Positions 6,625-14,644 of a stretch of 21,847 nucleotides of DNA are shown in pieces. Location of the stretch: IMG/VR virus record IMGVR_UViG_3300042445_003235, positions 1 through 21,847 of that record. One strand, written 5' to 3'. The notes below the pieces were generated by a model. It saw only the letters and a list, made by a program, of their open reading frames with translations. It was not told where the DNA came from and searched no databases. This DNA comes from a virus. Numbering within the stretch: the stretch's first letter is position 1; every line of letters begins with the position of its first letter. A program made the position numbers and the translations under genes.

Positions 6625-6679
6625 CAAAAGGTCGTAGATGATGCGGCGGATAGGATCGGGCAGCAGGCAGGCTACAGGA

Positions 6680-6991
6680 TCACTTCTTCCGGCAAAGCCA
6701 GGCCGTGAGCAGTGCTTCCGCCCCGCGCGGCCCGAGATAGGCAAGCGTGGCCACAAGTCCCGTGCTGACCGGCTGGCCCAGCCCGAGATAGCTTGCAATC
6801 CCCTCGCCAATAATCGCCATGCCGATGGCGACGGGGATTTCCCAGAGAAGCTCCTTGCCGAAGAAGCGCCGCCGGCCGAGCTTCACCTCGCCCGAATGAT
6901 ACATGAGCCGCCCCGTCACTGCGCCGATAAGCGTCGTCAGCGCGCCCCCGAAGAGGCTGTTCAGGGTTTCAAGGAATCCGGGATCGGACAT
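6680..6991 (-). CDS. Holin-like membrane protein
   Basis: The product is 103 residues. Hydrophobic segments lie at about 14-30 (weak), 50-69 (WEIPVAIGMAIIGEGIASYLG) and 75-88 (VSTGLVATLAYLGPRG), with a basic stretch at 38-46 (LGRRRFFGK) and a basic end (CRKK). Size, membrane segments and the motif LAYLGPRGAE fit lambda-type (class I/phage_holin_3-like) holins. The gene lies directly upstream of the endolysin gene, as expected for a lysis cassette. A GGGAGG ribosome site precedes ATG 6991. The holin role is inferred from layout and position; no Rz/Rz1 pair is evident. Confidence 0.72.
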   Translation of the reverse strand: MSDPGFLETLNSLFGGALTTLIGAVTGRLMYHSGEVKLGRRRFFGKELLWEIPVAIGMAIIGEGIASYLGLGQPVSTGLVATLAYLGPRGAEALLTAWLCRKK

Positions 6992-7036
6992 GGGTGCCTC
7001 CCATGGGCGTTTGTGGTTCTGCGTAGCCGGTCGCGT

Positions 7037-7267
7037 TCAGTAGACACCGCCATCAAGCAGCGCCTCGAAGACACTGCCGGAGGCGTCCCTGATGCGGAGC
7101 GTGGGCGGCGAGGTGCTGGTATCGAGCCAGAGCATGCCCGGCGCAGTAGCGGTGGGTACCGTGCTACCGCTATGCGTTGTCACCACTGCGGCCAGCACCT
7201 GGTTGATCTGAGCCCGCACCGCCGCGCCATTGTCGTTCTGGATCACAAAGCTGGGCGCTTGCGCCAT
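7037..7267 (-). CDS. Small tail-associated protein after J
   Basis: This is a 76-residue protein. ATG 7267 shares its A with the stop of the J-like gene (TGATG), which selects this start over the in-frame GTG at 7270. The N-terminal half is a helical segment (GAAVRAQINQVLAAVVTTHSG), followed by TAPGMLWLDTSTSPPTLRIRDASGSVF. The latter is a strand motif typical of small phage tail proteins, in which 'P...G..W.D....P..L..R' appears. It ends in DGGVY, like the endings of the fibre and the collagen-like protein. A tip or fibre-docking role is likely but unproven. Confidence 0.7.
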   Translation of the reverse strand: MAQAPSFVIQNDNGAAVRAQINQVLAAVVTTHSGSTVPTATAPGMLWLDTSTSPPTLRIRDASGSVFEALLDGGVY

Positions 7268-9861
7268 CACACCACCTCTTCTGCCACGAGCCGCAATTCC
7301 GAGACGATCGGCGTGAAGGCCGGGTCCTGCGTCCGGAGCCAGGCCCGCGCTTCAACCGCCCGCGCCTCGATCTCGCTATTGTCGATCCGGCCCCAAGGTC
7401 CCCAGACAGGTGCCGCGCCCGCCGGATCATCGTCGGTTTCTCTGACCTCGAGGACCACGTCGATATCCGCCCCCTCCGAGCCGTCGAAGTCGGCCCAGAG
7501 ATCGATCGGGGTCATGCGGTCGTCGATGTAATCCGAGAGCGCCGAGGCACCGACCCGGATGTCTGAGCGCAAGCGCACCCGCCTGAGGCGGCCGAAGTCG
7601 AGCCGCGCGGGGAAGGCGTAGAGGCCCTCCTCAGACAAAACCTGCGGCCTCCCCGTAGCATCGGGCGCACTCGCAAGCTTGAGCGTACCCCCGACCGCCA
7701 CGACGTTGGTCTTGGTGCCGGCAAATTGCGGCTCGGCCACCAGACGGTTGAGCTGGGCAAAACTCAGAACCTGCACGCCCTTGGTCGTGATCGTGCTCAC
7801 CGGGCCGATCCGGCCCTCGCTGTCCTCGGCCCGCAAGAGATAGGTCCCGGGCTTCAGCGGAACGACGGCAATCGCCTCGCCCCCGGAGACGCGGTCCATA
7901 AGCGTGGAATTGGCCCAGCTTGCAACCGCCTCCTTGCTATGCCGGATCACGACATTGCCGCCCACACGCACATCGACGTCCACCGACCGCTGCCATTTGA
8001 GAACTGCGAGGCCACCGGCACTCTGGATCGTCAGACCCTCAAGGGCCGCAGGCGGCGCGGTCAGCCCCACCACCTCGCGTGTCCCCTCACGCCAGACCGA
8101 GGAGACGCCGAGAACCGAGATCGCCTTCACCCGGAAGGCCCAGATGCCTGGGCGGATGTCGCGCACCTCCAGAACCGTGCCAGAAGTTCGGCCCTGATCC
8201 ATCCAAGGCTCCCCCTCCTGCCGGGTCTCGACCTGATAGGTGTCGACAAAGCCCGAGGCGGCAGGTGCCCAGCGGATGCGCAAGAGCACCTTCACCGCCG
8301 AGCCGTCGCGGGTCACGTAAAGCTCCTCCTCGCCCTGCGGCGCGCCGGGCGCCGGAATGTCGAAGGCCGAGGGAAGTGTCGTGCGCGGCGCCGCCTGATA
8401 GATCCGCTCCTCGGAGGCATCCCAAGAATAGACCAGCGGCGAGGTCTCCCGCAGCAGCAACTCAGTCGCAAGCCGCGGCCCGGATCCCGCCTGCGCAAGA
8501 TCGAGACGTACGGCCTCCACCTCGAAGGGCTTGCCCTCGGGCAGACCTGCGCCGCCAAAGCCCCAGCGCTCATAGCGCAGATTGGCCGTATCCCCCGCCG
8601 CCACCCGCCAGGCCTTGAGCTTGCCCGAGAGCTTGACCCGCATCTGCCGACGCGCGCGTTCAAGTTCGATTTTCGCGAGCCGCTGTGCCATCGAGGCCGA
8701 GATCGTGAAGGGCAGCGAGATGTCCCGCCAGACCCGCTCACCACCGTCCTCGGCGAGATAGGCCGCACTCGCACAGGCCGGGAAGTCATCGGGCTGCCAG
8801 TTGTTCTCGGGGCTCACGAACTGACCGCGCACCGCATTGAAGTTGGCCGCCCGGCTTTGTCGGGTGGTGAGCGTCAGGCCACCCTCCCGCACATCATCAG
8901 CCGTCAGCACGGCGAGCGGCAGCCGGTAGGCCCCTGCCCGCAGACGCCATTGCCCGGCCTGCCAGATTGCGCGCCCGGCCATAGCCGTCAGCATCGCCTC
9001 AATAATGGTCTTGGGCGGCTCGCCCAGCGAGACCACCCCGTTGCAACTGTAGCGCGGCTCGAACCCCCCGGTCGCGATTGGCACGGCCTCGTCGCAGATG
9101 TTCGCGGCCTCAATCAGGCTCTCGACCTCGATCCCGTCCTGCGCCCCGATCCCCGCCCCAATCCCGTAATCGCGCTCGGCCATGTAATCGGCGAGGCACA
9201 GGGCGGCATTCTCGCTATAGCCCCGAAGGCCCGTGCGCGGATCGAGGATGTCGTTCTTGCCCTCAAGATCGACCGTGATGTTCGGGATCCCGCCCGGGAA
9301 GGCATCGGGATCATAGGTCAGTCGCAGATAGATCGCAGCACAGCCTGCCAGACGATGCGCGGCCGTCCAGAAGGCCGGTGCGGCCGCAACCAGACCCGTA
9401 AAGGCCGTCTGGTCGCCCCGGCCGAGGCGTTTCTCGAGCGAGACCTTGCCGGCCCATCGACCCCGTGCCACTCCGGAGACCGTGACCGCCTCCTCACCTT
9501 CGAAGTAGACGGCGCCGATCGATTTGACGGAATGGCTCGCCAGAACCACTACGAGGTGGAGATATTTGTCCGTCTCCCCCGTTGCATGCAGAAAGACGAT
9601 CACACCGCCCTTGCGGACCCGGCCATAGACCATCTCCCGCGGCATGACGGGCTCGCGCACTGTCACGGTTCGGGCCTTCAGCTCCATCTGCCCCAGAGAC
9701 GGTGTGGGCATGAGCGCCTGGGCCGCGGCCGAGAGCAGCATCGAGGCCCCGAAGCTCGCGGCAAAGCCCACGAGCCCCGTCGCAGCAAAGGCAGCTGCCA
9801 CACCGCCTGCCGCAATCGCCGCACCGCCAAGCGCCACGGCACCGATGATCACAGGGGGCAT
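7267..9861 (-). CDS. J-like central tail tip / host specificity protein
   Basis: The product has 864 residues. The N-terminus (about 4-50) is a hydrophobic Ala/Gly-rich segment. A PMPREMVYGRVRKGGVIVFL motif at about 73-92 is typical of J-type hub proteins. The middle (about 130-480) forms the hub ring, with segments such as YLRLTYDPDAFPGGIPN and YMAERDYGIGAGI. From about 500 to 640 there are fibronectin type III-like modules (VDTYQVETRQEGEPW; PPAALEGLTIQSAGGLAVLKW). The C-terminal part (about 700-864) is beta-rich with a DSEGRIGPVSTITTKGV segment before it. The protein ends the tail-tip complex and contacts the host surface. It starts 3 bases after the stop of the tail peptidase gene. Confidence 0.88.
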   Translation of the reverse strand: MPPVIIGAVALGGAAIAAGGVAAAFAATGLVGFAASFGASMLLSAAAQALMPTPSLGQMELKARTVTVREPVMPREMVYGRVRKGGVIVFLHATGETDKYLHLVVVLASHSVKSIGAVYFEGEEAVTVSGVARGRWAGKVSLEKRLGRGDQTAFTGLVAAAPAFWTAAHRLAGCAAIYLRLTYDPDAFPGGIPNITVDLEGKNDILDPRTGLRGYSENAALCLADYMAERDYGIGAGIGAQDGIEVESLIEAANICDEAVPIATGGFEPRYSCNGVVSLGEPPKTIIEAMLTAMAGRAIWQAGQWRLRAGAYRLPLAVLTADDVREGGLTLTTRQSRAANFNAVRGQFVSPENNWQPDDFPACASAAYLAEDGGERVWRDISLPFTISASMAQRLAKIELERARRQMRVKLSGKLKAWRVAAGDTANLRYERWGFGGAGLPEGKPFEVEAVRLDLAQAGSGPRLATELLLRETSPLVYSWDASEERIYQAAPRTTLPSAFDIPAPGAPQGEEELYVTRDGSAVKVLLRIRWAPAASGFVDTYQVETRQEGEPWMDQGRTSGTVLEVRDIRPGIWAFRVKAISVLGVSSVWREGTREVVGLTAPPAALEGLTIQSAGGLAVLKWQRSVDVDVRVGGNVVIRHSKEAVASWANSTLMDRVSGGEAIAVVPLKPGTYLLRAEDSEGRIGPVSTITTKGVQVLSFAQLNRLVAEPQFAGTKTNVVAVGGTLKLASAPDATGRPQVLSEEGLYAFPARLDFGRLRRVRLRSDIRVGASALSDYIDDRMTPIDLWADFDGSEGADIDVVLEVRETDDDPAGAAPVWGPWGRIDNSEIEARAVEARAWLRTQDPAFTPIVSELRLVAEEVV

Positions 9862-9864
9862 GGG

Positions 9865-10278
9865 TCAGGTTCTCCAGGCAAGGCGTGCGACCGAGAGCGG
9901 TAGGCTCACGAGCCCGTCCGGCGCGACAAAGATCACATGAGCGCCTGCCACCACGCCGAAGGCCTCCGGTGCGCCGCCCAGGACCAGATCGCCCCGCTGC
10001 GCGAGCCGAGGATCGGCGAGCGGCGCCCCCAGCAGTGCCCGCCCGCCAGCCTCGAGCGTCTCCCAGCCCAGAAGGTTGAGCACGCGCAGGCAGCCGCGCG
10101 CCGTCCGGTACTGACCCCGCCAGAGCGCGGCATGATCCGGCCCGCCGGTCAGATCGCGGCGGAGATCAAAGGCCCAGGTTGCGCAGTCATGCTGCCCCCA
10201 GGCGAAGGGGCGGTCTCTGGCCGCAAGGATCGCTGATGCGAGGATTTGCTCCCAGTGCGGGACACGGGCGGTTCCCAT
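9865..10278 (-). CDS. NlpC/P60-like tail peptidase (DUF6950-type, lambda K position)
   Basis: This is a 137-residue protein. The motif RPFAWGQHDCATWAFD places a probable catalytic Cys at residue 32, and a His lies in the later strand GAHVIFVAPDG. Together with PRLAQRGDLVLGG, this is the usual order of an NlpC/P60 papain-like fold in DUF6950-type phage proteins. It probably trims peptidoglycan during DNA injection. ATG 10278 is chosen because it forms TGATG with the previous gene's stop; the GTG one codon earlier is less likely. Its place between the hub protein and J equals lambda gene K. Confidence 0.82.
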   Translation of the reverse strand: MGTARVPHWEQILASAILAARDRPFAWGQHDCATWAFDLRRDLTGGPDHAALWRGQYRTARGCLRVLNLLGWETLEAGGRALLGAPLADPRLAQRGDLVLGGAPEAFGVVAGAHVIFVAPDGLVSLPLSVARLAWRT

Positions 10279-10838
10279 CACCCCCGCCCCCAGGTGATCT
10301 CGCGGTCCTGGATCGCCGTCACATGCTCGAACCCCCTATCACCGGGATGCAGAACCTGCTGGCTCTCATGGGTGTAGCGCCAGCTACGCGCGGTCCCGAG
10401 ATCGATGAGCCGGCTCTCATAGCTGATCGTGATCCGGCAGGTCTCCCCGTCCTCCTGTAGTTCGGGCACATCAAGGCGGCCCGAGAAGGCCTGCACGGGA
10501 TCGGCGATCACCTTCCGCTCAGGGGTCAGAAGTGCGAACCAGATGCGCCCCGGAAGACCCTGGCGCGCCTCATCGATCGCAAGGCTCACAAGATCAAGTG
10601 GCACGCCGGAGAGCGAGACCGTGGTCCCTGCCGCCACCACATCGGAAGTCTCTTCCAATGCGCCAAGCCCCAGAAGCACACCCACCCCAGTCCAGCTCTT
10701 GCCATCCCAGTCCAAAGGGCCGGACCCCGTCCAGATACGCACCATGCCGGAGGGGAAAGCGCCCTCGAAGAAGATCGCAGGCCTGAGATCCCCCGCGTCC
10801 AGCGCTTCCGCCAAGGCGCTCGTGATCTCGCGGCTCAT
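10278..10838 (-). CDS. Tail tip (hub) protein, lambda L/M position
   Basis: This 186-residue protein starts at ATG 10838, overlapping the previous stop by ATGA. It is strand-rich, with VRIWTGSGPLDWDGKSWTGVG near residues 33-53, LSGVPLDLVSLA in the middle, and a C-terminal segment YTHESQQVLHPGDRGFEHV. This last pattern ('YT.E.Q....PGD.GFE.V') recurs in tail tip proteins that precede an NlpC/P60 peptidase and J. No catalytic motif is seen. It probably forms the hub that joins the distal tail ring to J. I cannot name a family for it with certainty. Confidence 0.75.
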   Translation of the reverse strand: MSREITSALAEALDAGDLRPAIFFEGAFPSGMVRIWTGSGPLDWDGKSWTGVGVLLGLGALEETSDVVAAGTTVSLSGVPLDLVSLAIDEARQGLPGRIWFALLTPERKVIADPVQAFSGRLDVPELQEDGETCRITISYESRLIDLGTARSWRYTHESQQVLHPGDRGFEHVTAIQDREITWGRG

Positions 10839-11434
10839 AGGGCCTCCCGTGCCGATAAGGTAAAGCGATGCCGGGCGCCGCGCTCGATGCGGGTGGGGAC
10901 CGGCGCGGTGGGGCGCAAAAGCACACGCGGCTGGTTCACCTCGAGCACCGTGCCTGCAGCCTGTGCCCGCCTCAGGGCGGGAAAGACCGTCAACGTGGCG
11001 ATCCCGTTCATGTTGGCCGCCGCATCAAAGGCGATCTGATGCAAGCGGCTTTCCCGACCGACCCCGATGGTCAGGAAGTCCCCCGAAGCCATGGCTGCCA
11101 GGCCCACTGGCCAACCCCGAGTCTGAAGCACGTTGCCCCCGGAGACCGGCAGATCAAGCGTGATGGTCTGGCTGAGGCTCTTTGGCTCAATCGAGGGATC
11201 GGCAAAACGCAGGATACCGCGCCCGGAGCCCAGGGCCGAGAGCGCGGCCGAGACCGAGCGCGCCAGCGGCCCCGATTGCGCGGCGAAGTCGATCTCGTAT
11301 TCCCACCATTCGCCTCCCCAGTCCTGCACCTCCGTGCTGCCCGTGAAGGGGGACTGGGTCTGGCTCGTGGCCGTCACGAGCCGCCGCTCGAGGCCCGCAA
11401 CCCAAGTGCGGGGCAAATCCACGATGAGGCTCAT
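10835..11434 (-). CDS. Distal tail protein (lambda M/L position)
   Basis: The product is 199 residues. The N-terminus (LIVDLPRTWVAGLERRLV) precedes a tryptophan-rich segment (DWGGEWWEYEIDFAAQSGPLA), a layout common to distal tail proteins in which a beta module forms a ring under the tail tube. Segments such as LPVSGGNVLQTRGWP and GDFLTIGVG follow. The C-terminus is basic (RIERGARHRFTLSAREAL). It overlaps the tape measure stop by ATGA at its start and the hub gene start by ATGA at its end. A structural role at the tail end is inferred from position and composition. Confidence 0.75.
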   Translation of the reverse strand: MSLIVDLPRTWVAGLERRLVTATSQTQSPFTGSTEVQDWGGEWWEYEIDFAAQSGPLARSVSAALSALGSGRGILRFADPSIEPKSLSQTITLDLPVSGGNVLQTRGWPVGLAAMASGDFLTIGVGRESRLHQIAFDAAANMNGIATLTVFPALRRAQAAGTVLEVNQPRVLLRPTAPVPTRIERGARHRFTLSAREAL

Positions 11435-13941
11435 GCAAGACGTCCCCGGCGCATGGCATTGCCCACGGCCGCGATGGCGATCCGTTCGAACTCAGGCTGC
11501 GCGTTGCGCAGGACCGTGGCCAGTTGTTCGGCGACCCCGATCTGCGCCCCGCGCGCATCGACGTTGAGATGGGCGGCGACGGGCGGCATACCTCCCGCTC
11601 CGCGACCAAGCTCGGCGCGCGACAGGACGCGCTCGCCCCTCTGCAGAATGGCCGGAACCTCATCCGGCCGGAGCCCGGCCCAGCCGCCTGCATGCATCCG
11701 CGGGGCACCAGTAAAGATCGCCGCAGGAACGCTGCGCATCGGAGCGCTTTGGCCTACCATGCCGCCTGTGTGCCAGATGCTGGCGTTCACCATCGGGTTC
11801 GCCCGGACGGCGGCGCCTCCGCCAAAGAGCCCGCCCCCAAAGGCACCTGACAGAGCTGAGGCCAGTGGGCCCAGCACCGCATTCTTGAAGGCCAGCGTCG
11901 CAAGGTCGGCAAGAATCGAAGAGACCAGTGATTTGAAGTCGAACTTGCCGGTGGTGACAAACTGGCGGAAGGCACTTTCTGCCGAGGAGAAGGCGGAGGT
12001 CAGCGTCTCGCCGAGGCCCTTGCCCCAATCCATCGCGCCTTTGGCATAGTCGGCCAAAGCCTTCGTGACCTGCGCCCAGCCGGTCAAGGCCTCCTCTGCC
12101 GCCTTCTTGGCAGCGCCACCCGCCCCGCCTGCCGCTTGGCCTGCCGCGTCAAACCCGTCTGACACGGCGCCTGCGGCTTGCGCAGCCGCAGTCAGCGCGT
12201 CTTCACCCTCTGTCCCTGCGCCGGTGATCGCTGCCTTGAGGGTTTCCCAAGCCGTCATCGGGCGGGAGGCAGCCACTGACAGCATACCCGCCGCCTCGGC
12301 ATATCCCGTAGCGCGGCCACGTGCAGCCTCAGCCATGCCCCCGAGGAGATCCGGCGCCTCAATGTAGGTCTTGCCCATCGCGGCACGGAACGCATCTGCG
12401 GCGGCCGTACCTGCGGCTGAAGCTGCGCCTTCGAAGGGATTGGCAATCCCGCCAAGATCCACCGCCTCCAAGGTACCAATCTTCAGACCACCTTCACCCG
12501 TCGCCCAATCAGGCAGGAGGGCCAGCGCCGCGTTCAGACCTTCGATGAAGCTGTTGATGCGCGTAACCACCGCATTCAACATCGATTCGACGCCACCGAT
12601 GAGCCCATTCGCCGCCTGATAGGCAAAATCCCCGATCGCCTGCGGCAGCGCGCCCCAGATCGCCTTCACCCCGTCAAAAGCGCCCTGGAACGTCCCGACA
12701 GCAGAATTGCCCCAGGCTACCACAGCCGACAGCGCCGATTGCAGCCCGTCGTAAATCCCCGCCTGTGCGTTGGCCCAGCCGGCCTCCACGCGCGACCACG
12801 CGGCCGTTGCCGCCAGCGCAATGCGGTCCCAGGCCTCTGCCGCGACATCCCGCAAGAGGCCGAAGGCTGCACCAACGCCGCCGACTTTGCCCACCAGTTG
12901 CGTGAACTGATAGACCAGTTCGCCCGCGCCCACGATCAGCGCGCCGATCCCAGTGCGGATCAATGCACCACGCAGAAAGACAAGCGCCGTGGCGAGGCCC
13001 TTCACGGAGAGGGCCGCAGCAGCCAGCCCAGCAACCCAGCGTCCGGCCATGACCGTGACAAAGGTTACGGCATAGGCCGTAAGCCTCCCAAGATTGTCGA
13101 GCACAGTGGTGAAGGCCCGATTGATGGGCCCACCAACCTCCGCAAGCCGCAAAAATCCCTCGGCCAGCGCCGTCACCGCAGGCGCCAAAGCCGCGCCGAT
13201 CTGATTTCGCATGCCCTCAAAGACCTGACCCACACCGATCAGGGCCAACTCTGCCCGTCGCAAGGCGCTGAGCGCCCTTTGGTCAAGCACCACCCCAAGC
13301 CCCGCCGCCCGCTCGCCCAACCGCGCCATCTCCGCGCCACCGTCTTGCAGCAAGGGAATGAGCCGCGTGGCATCCGAGGCCATCGCCTCGAGATAGAAGG
13401 TCATCTCTTGGCTGTTGACGCCCGCCTTCTCCAAGCTTGAGACATAAAGCTGCAGCGCCTCAGGTCCCGAGAGCCGTGCAAACTCTTCAGCCGTCACCCC
13501 CACCTTCGGCGCGATCTTCTCAAAAAAGTCCGCCATCGGGCCGCCGCCCGTCTGCAGGAAGTCCCCCACCCGGTCGTTCACGTCCTTCAGAATATCGGCG
13601 AGTTTTTCTTGTTCGATCCCGACCGTCATCGAGGCAGCCGTCCAGCGCTGGAATGCCTCCGGCGCAGCATTGGCGATCTGGGCAAACTGCCTAATCTCGG
13701 CGGCACTTTGTGCCGTGGATCGCACAACGAGGCCCAACGACGCCGTCGCTGCCGCGGCCGCAGCCCCAAGGGCAAGCCCGGCCTTGCGCGCAAAGCTCGC
13801 AAGACGGGCATTGGCCAGCTCCATCTCGCGTGAGAGACGTCCAAAGCCTTTGGATCCGGCCTCGCCCACGCCTTCCAGCTCGGCACGAACTTGCCGGCCG
13901 CCCACCGCCGCAAGCCTGACAGAGATACGCTTTTCGGCCAT
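11431..13941 (-). CDS. Tape measure protein (lambda H-like)
   Basis: This 836-residue protein is Ala-rich and mostly helical, with an N-terminal helical region (about 20-160) and hydrophobic segments at about 54-73, 290-320 and 325-345. The central part has many amphipathic helices. The C-terminus carries the conserved tape-measure ending: FGGGLFGGGAA, a WHTGGMVG step, and LRPDEVPAILQRGERVLSR before a basic end. It sets tail length and is ejected with DNA; the membrane-like segments may help DNA entry. The start at 13941 lies 27 bases after the G-T stop, with an AGGAC stretch upstream. Confidence 0.93.
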   Translation of the reverse strand: MAEKRISVRLAAVGGRQVRAELEGVGEAGSKGFGRLSREMELANARLASFARKAGLALGAAAAAATASLGLVVRSTAQSAAEIRQFAQIANAAPEAFQRWTAASMTVGIEQEKLADILKDVNDRVGDFLQTGGGPMADFFEKIAPKVGVTAEEFARLSGPEALQLYVSSLEKAGVNSQEMTFYLEAMASDATRLIPLLQDGGAEMARLGERAAGLGVVLDQRALSALRRAELALIGVGQVFEGMRNQIGAALAPAVTALAEGFLRLAEVGGPINRAFTTVLDNLGRLTAYAVTFVTVMAGRWVAGLAAAALSVKGLATALVFLRGALIRTGIGALIVGAGELVYQFTQLVGKVGGVGAAFGLLRDVAAEAWDRIALAATAAWSRVEAGWANAQAGIYDGLQSALSAVVAWGNSAVGTFQGAFDGVKAIWGALPQAIGDFAYQAANGLIGGVESMLNAVVTRINSFIEGLNAALALLPDWATGEGGLKIGTLEAVDLGGIANPFEGAASAAGTAAADAFRAAMGKTYIEAPDLLGGMAEAARGRATGYAEAAGMLSVAASRPMTAWETLKAAITGAGTEGEDALTAAAQAAGAVSDGFDAAGQAAGGAGGAAKKAAEEALTGWAQVTKALADYAKGAMDWGKGLGETLTSAFSSAESAFRQFVTTGKFDFKSLVSSILADLATLAFKNAVLGPLASALSGAFGGGLFGGGAAVRANPMVNASIWHTGGMVGQSAPMRSVPAAIFTGAPRMHAGGWAGLRPDEVPAILQRGERVLSRAELGRGAGGMPPVAAHLNVDARGAQIGVAEQLATVLRNAQPEFERIAIAAVGNAMRRGRLA

Positions 13942-13968
13942 TGCGAGGACAGGTCCTGTTGATGAAGG

Positions 13969-14633
13969 TCAGTCGTGGTTTGCGGCGATCTGCGCATTCA
14001 CGCAGCGCACCATCGCCGCCTCGATGGCGGGCAAGAGTTCTGCGATGGCAGGCGCCGGAACACCGAGGGCGGCACCAAGGACAAAGGCCGCGCCCATATC
14101 CCAGCCGATCACCGCGCCGGGAACGATGCGAAGTTGACCTCCCATGCGGCTGACCAGGTCCCAGACCAGCCAACCTTCAACCGTGAGCGGCTGGTTCAGT
14201 CGTGCAGGGCAGTCTGGGCAGTTGGATCCACATGCTGCGCAGTAGCTGTCGCCCCCGCCGAACTCCCACTCAGCACGGGCGATGAGGCGTTTTTTTCCGC
14301 GTCCAGCAGCAGGCCCTTCGCGACATAGACCGTCTGGAACGCCTCGAAGATGGGCCAGATGTCGAGCAGCGCGTCGATGGCCTCGGGGCTGACCACCAAG
14401 GGCGCGCCCTCGGCATCTCCGACTCCTTCCCAGTCAAGGATCGCCGTGCGCGCCAGTGCCTTGGCCATCGCCAGTGCCGCCTCCTCCGTTCTCGCCTCTT
14501 TCGGCAGGTCGGCAATCGCTGGATCGCTGCGTGCCGCGACCATCAGCGCCGTGGTGAGCGGGCGGAGCTTCACGCGCACGCCGGGGACGAGGTCACACCA
14601 AAAGGGTGTGTTGGTCAGATCAAGGGTTAGCAT
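13969..14633 (-). CDS. Tail assembly chaperone G-T fusion by -1 frameshift
   Basis: Codons 1-115 are shared with G; a -1 shift at A AAA AAC (14295-14289) opens 106 further codons from CGC 14289 to TGA 13969, giving 221 residues. The T part begins RLIARAEWEFGGGDSYCAAC, carries the cluster CAACGSNCPDC (CxxCxxxCxxC), and continues with WLVWDLVSRMGGQLRIVPG and a helical end. The T frame is free of stops, ends just before the tape measure gene, and has no good separate start near its beginning. Known family behaviour: lambda-type tail chaperones make G and a minor G-T product that loads tape measure and recruits tail tube subunits. The frameshift itself is inferred from sequence, not shown. Confidence 0.75.
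14196..14633 (-). CDS. Tail assembly chaperone G (unshifted product)
   Basis: This is a 145-residue product of normal translation. ATG 14633 is chosen because a GAGAGA stretch lies 9 bases upstream and the protein then begins MLTLDLTNTPFWCDL; longer in-frame starts run into the tail tube gene. The body is helical (LTTALMVAARSDPAIADL, EEAALAMAKALARTAI, SPEAIDALLDIWPIFEAF), as expected for a lambda G-like chaperone that coats the tape measure protein. After the slippery site the G frame adds 30 low-complexity residues (SSPVLSGSSAGATATAQ...), consistent with a disposable tail produced only when no frameshift occurs. Confidence 0.82.
   Translation of the reverse strand: MLTLDLTNTPFWCDLVPGVRVKLRPLTTALMVAARSDPAIADLPKEARTEEAALAMAKALARTAILDWEGVGDAEGAPLVVSPEAIDALLDIWPIFEAFQTVYVAKGLLLDAEKNASSPVLSGSSAGATATAQHVDPTAQTALHD
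14249..14295 (-). promoter_or_regulatory. Programmed -1 frameshift signal: slippery heptamer plus stem
   Basis: On the minus strand the G frame reads GCG GAA AAA AAC GCC, which contains the heptamer A AAA AAC in X XXY YYZ phase at 14295-14289. Six bases later TCGCCC (14282-14277) can pair with GGGCGA (14254-14249) around a 22-base loop. Both spacer and phase fit known -1 frameshift sites, and lambda uses the equivalent G GGA AAG in the same gene pair. Confidence 0.75.
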
Positions 14634-14644
14634 GCTTTGGTCTC

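Noticed and set aside
6571-6670. Short minus-strand frame ending in ATGA overlap with the endolysin start (residues ...IRRIIYDLLDAVPPQDGVFIL...)
   Set aside because: Looks protein-like and would be coupled to endolysin, but has no ATG, GTG or TTG start outside the holin gene, and its sequence is largely dictated by the hairpin. A small Rz-like gene cannot be supported.
7726-9903. Long plus-strand open frame of 725 codons
   Set aside because: It lies antisense to the J-like gene, is rich in Arg, His and Pro with no domain, and is a by-product of G+C-rich codon bias.
10868-12049. Plus-strand open frame of 393 codons
   Set aside because: Antisense to the distal tail and tape measure genes, crossing their boundary, with shadow-type composition.
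13691-14173. Minus-strand open frame of 160 codons over the G-T/tape measure junction
   Set aside because: It is out of frame with both the T part and the tape measure protein, Arg/Cys-rich, and overlaps both.
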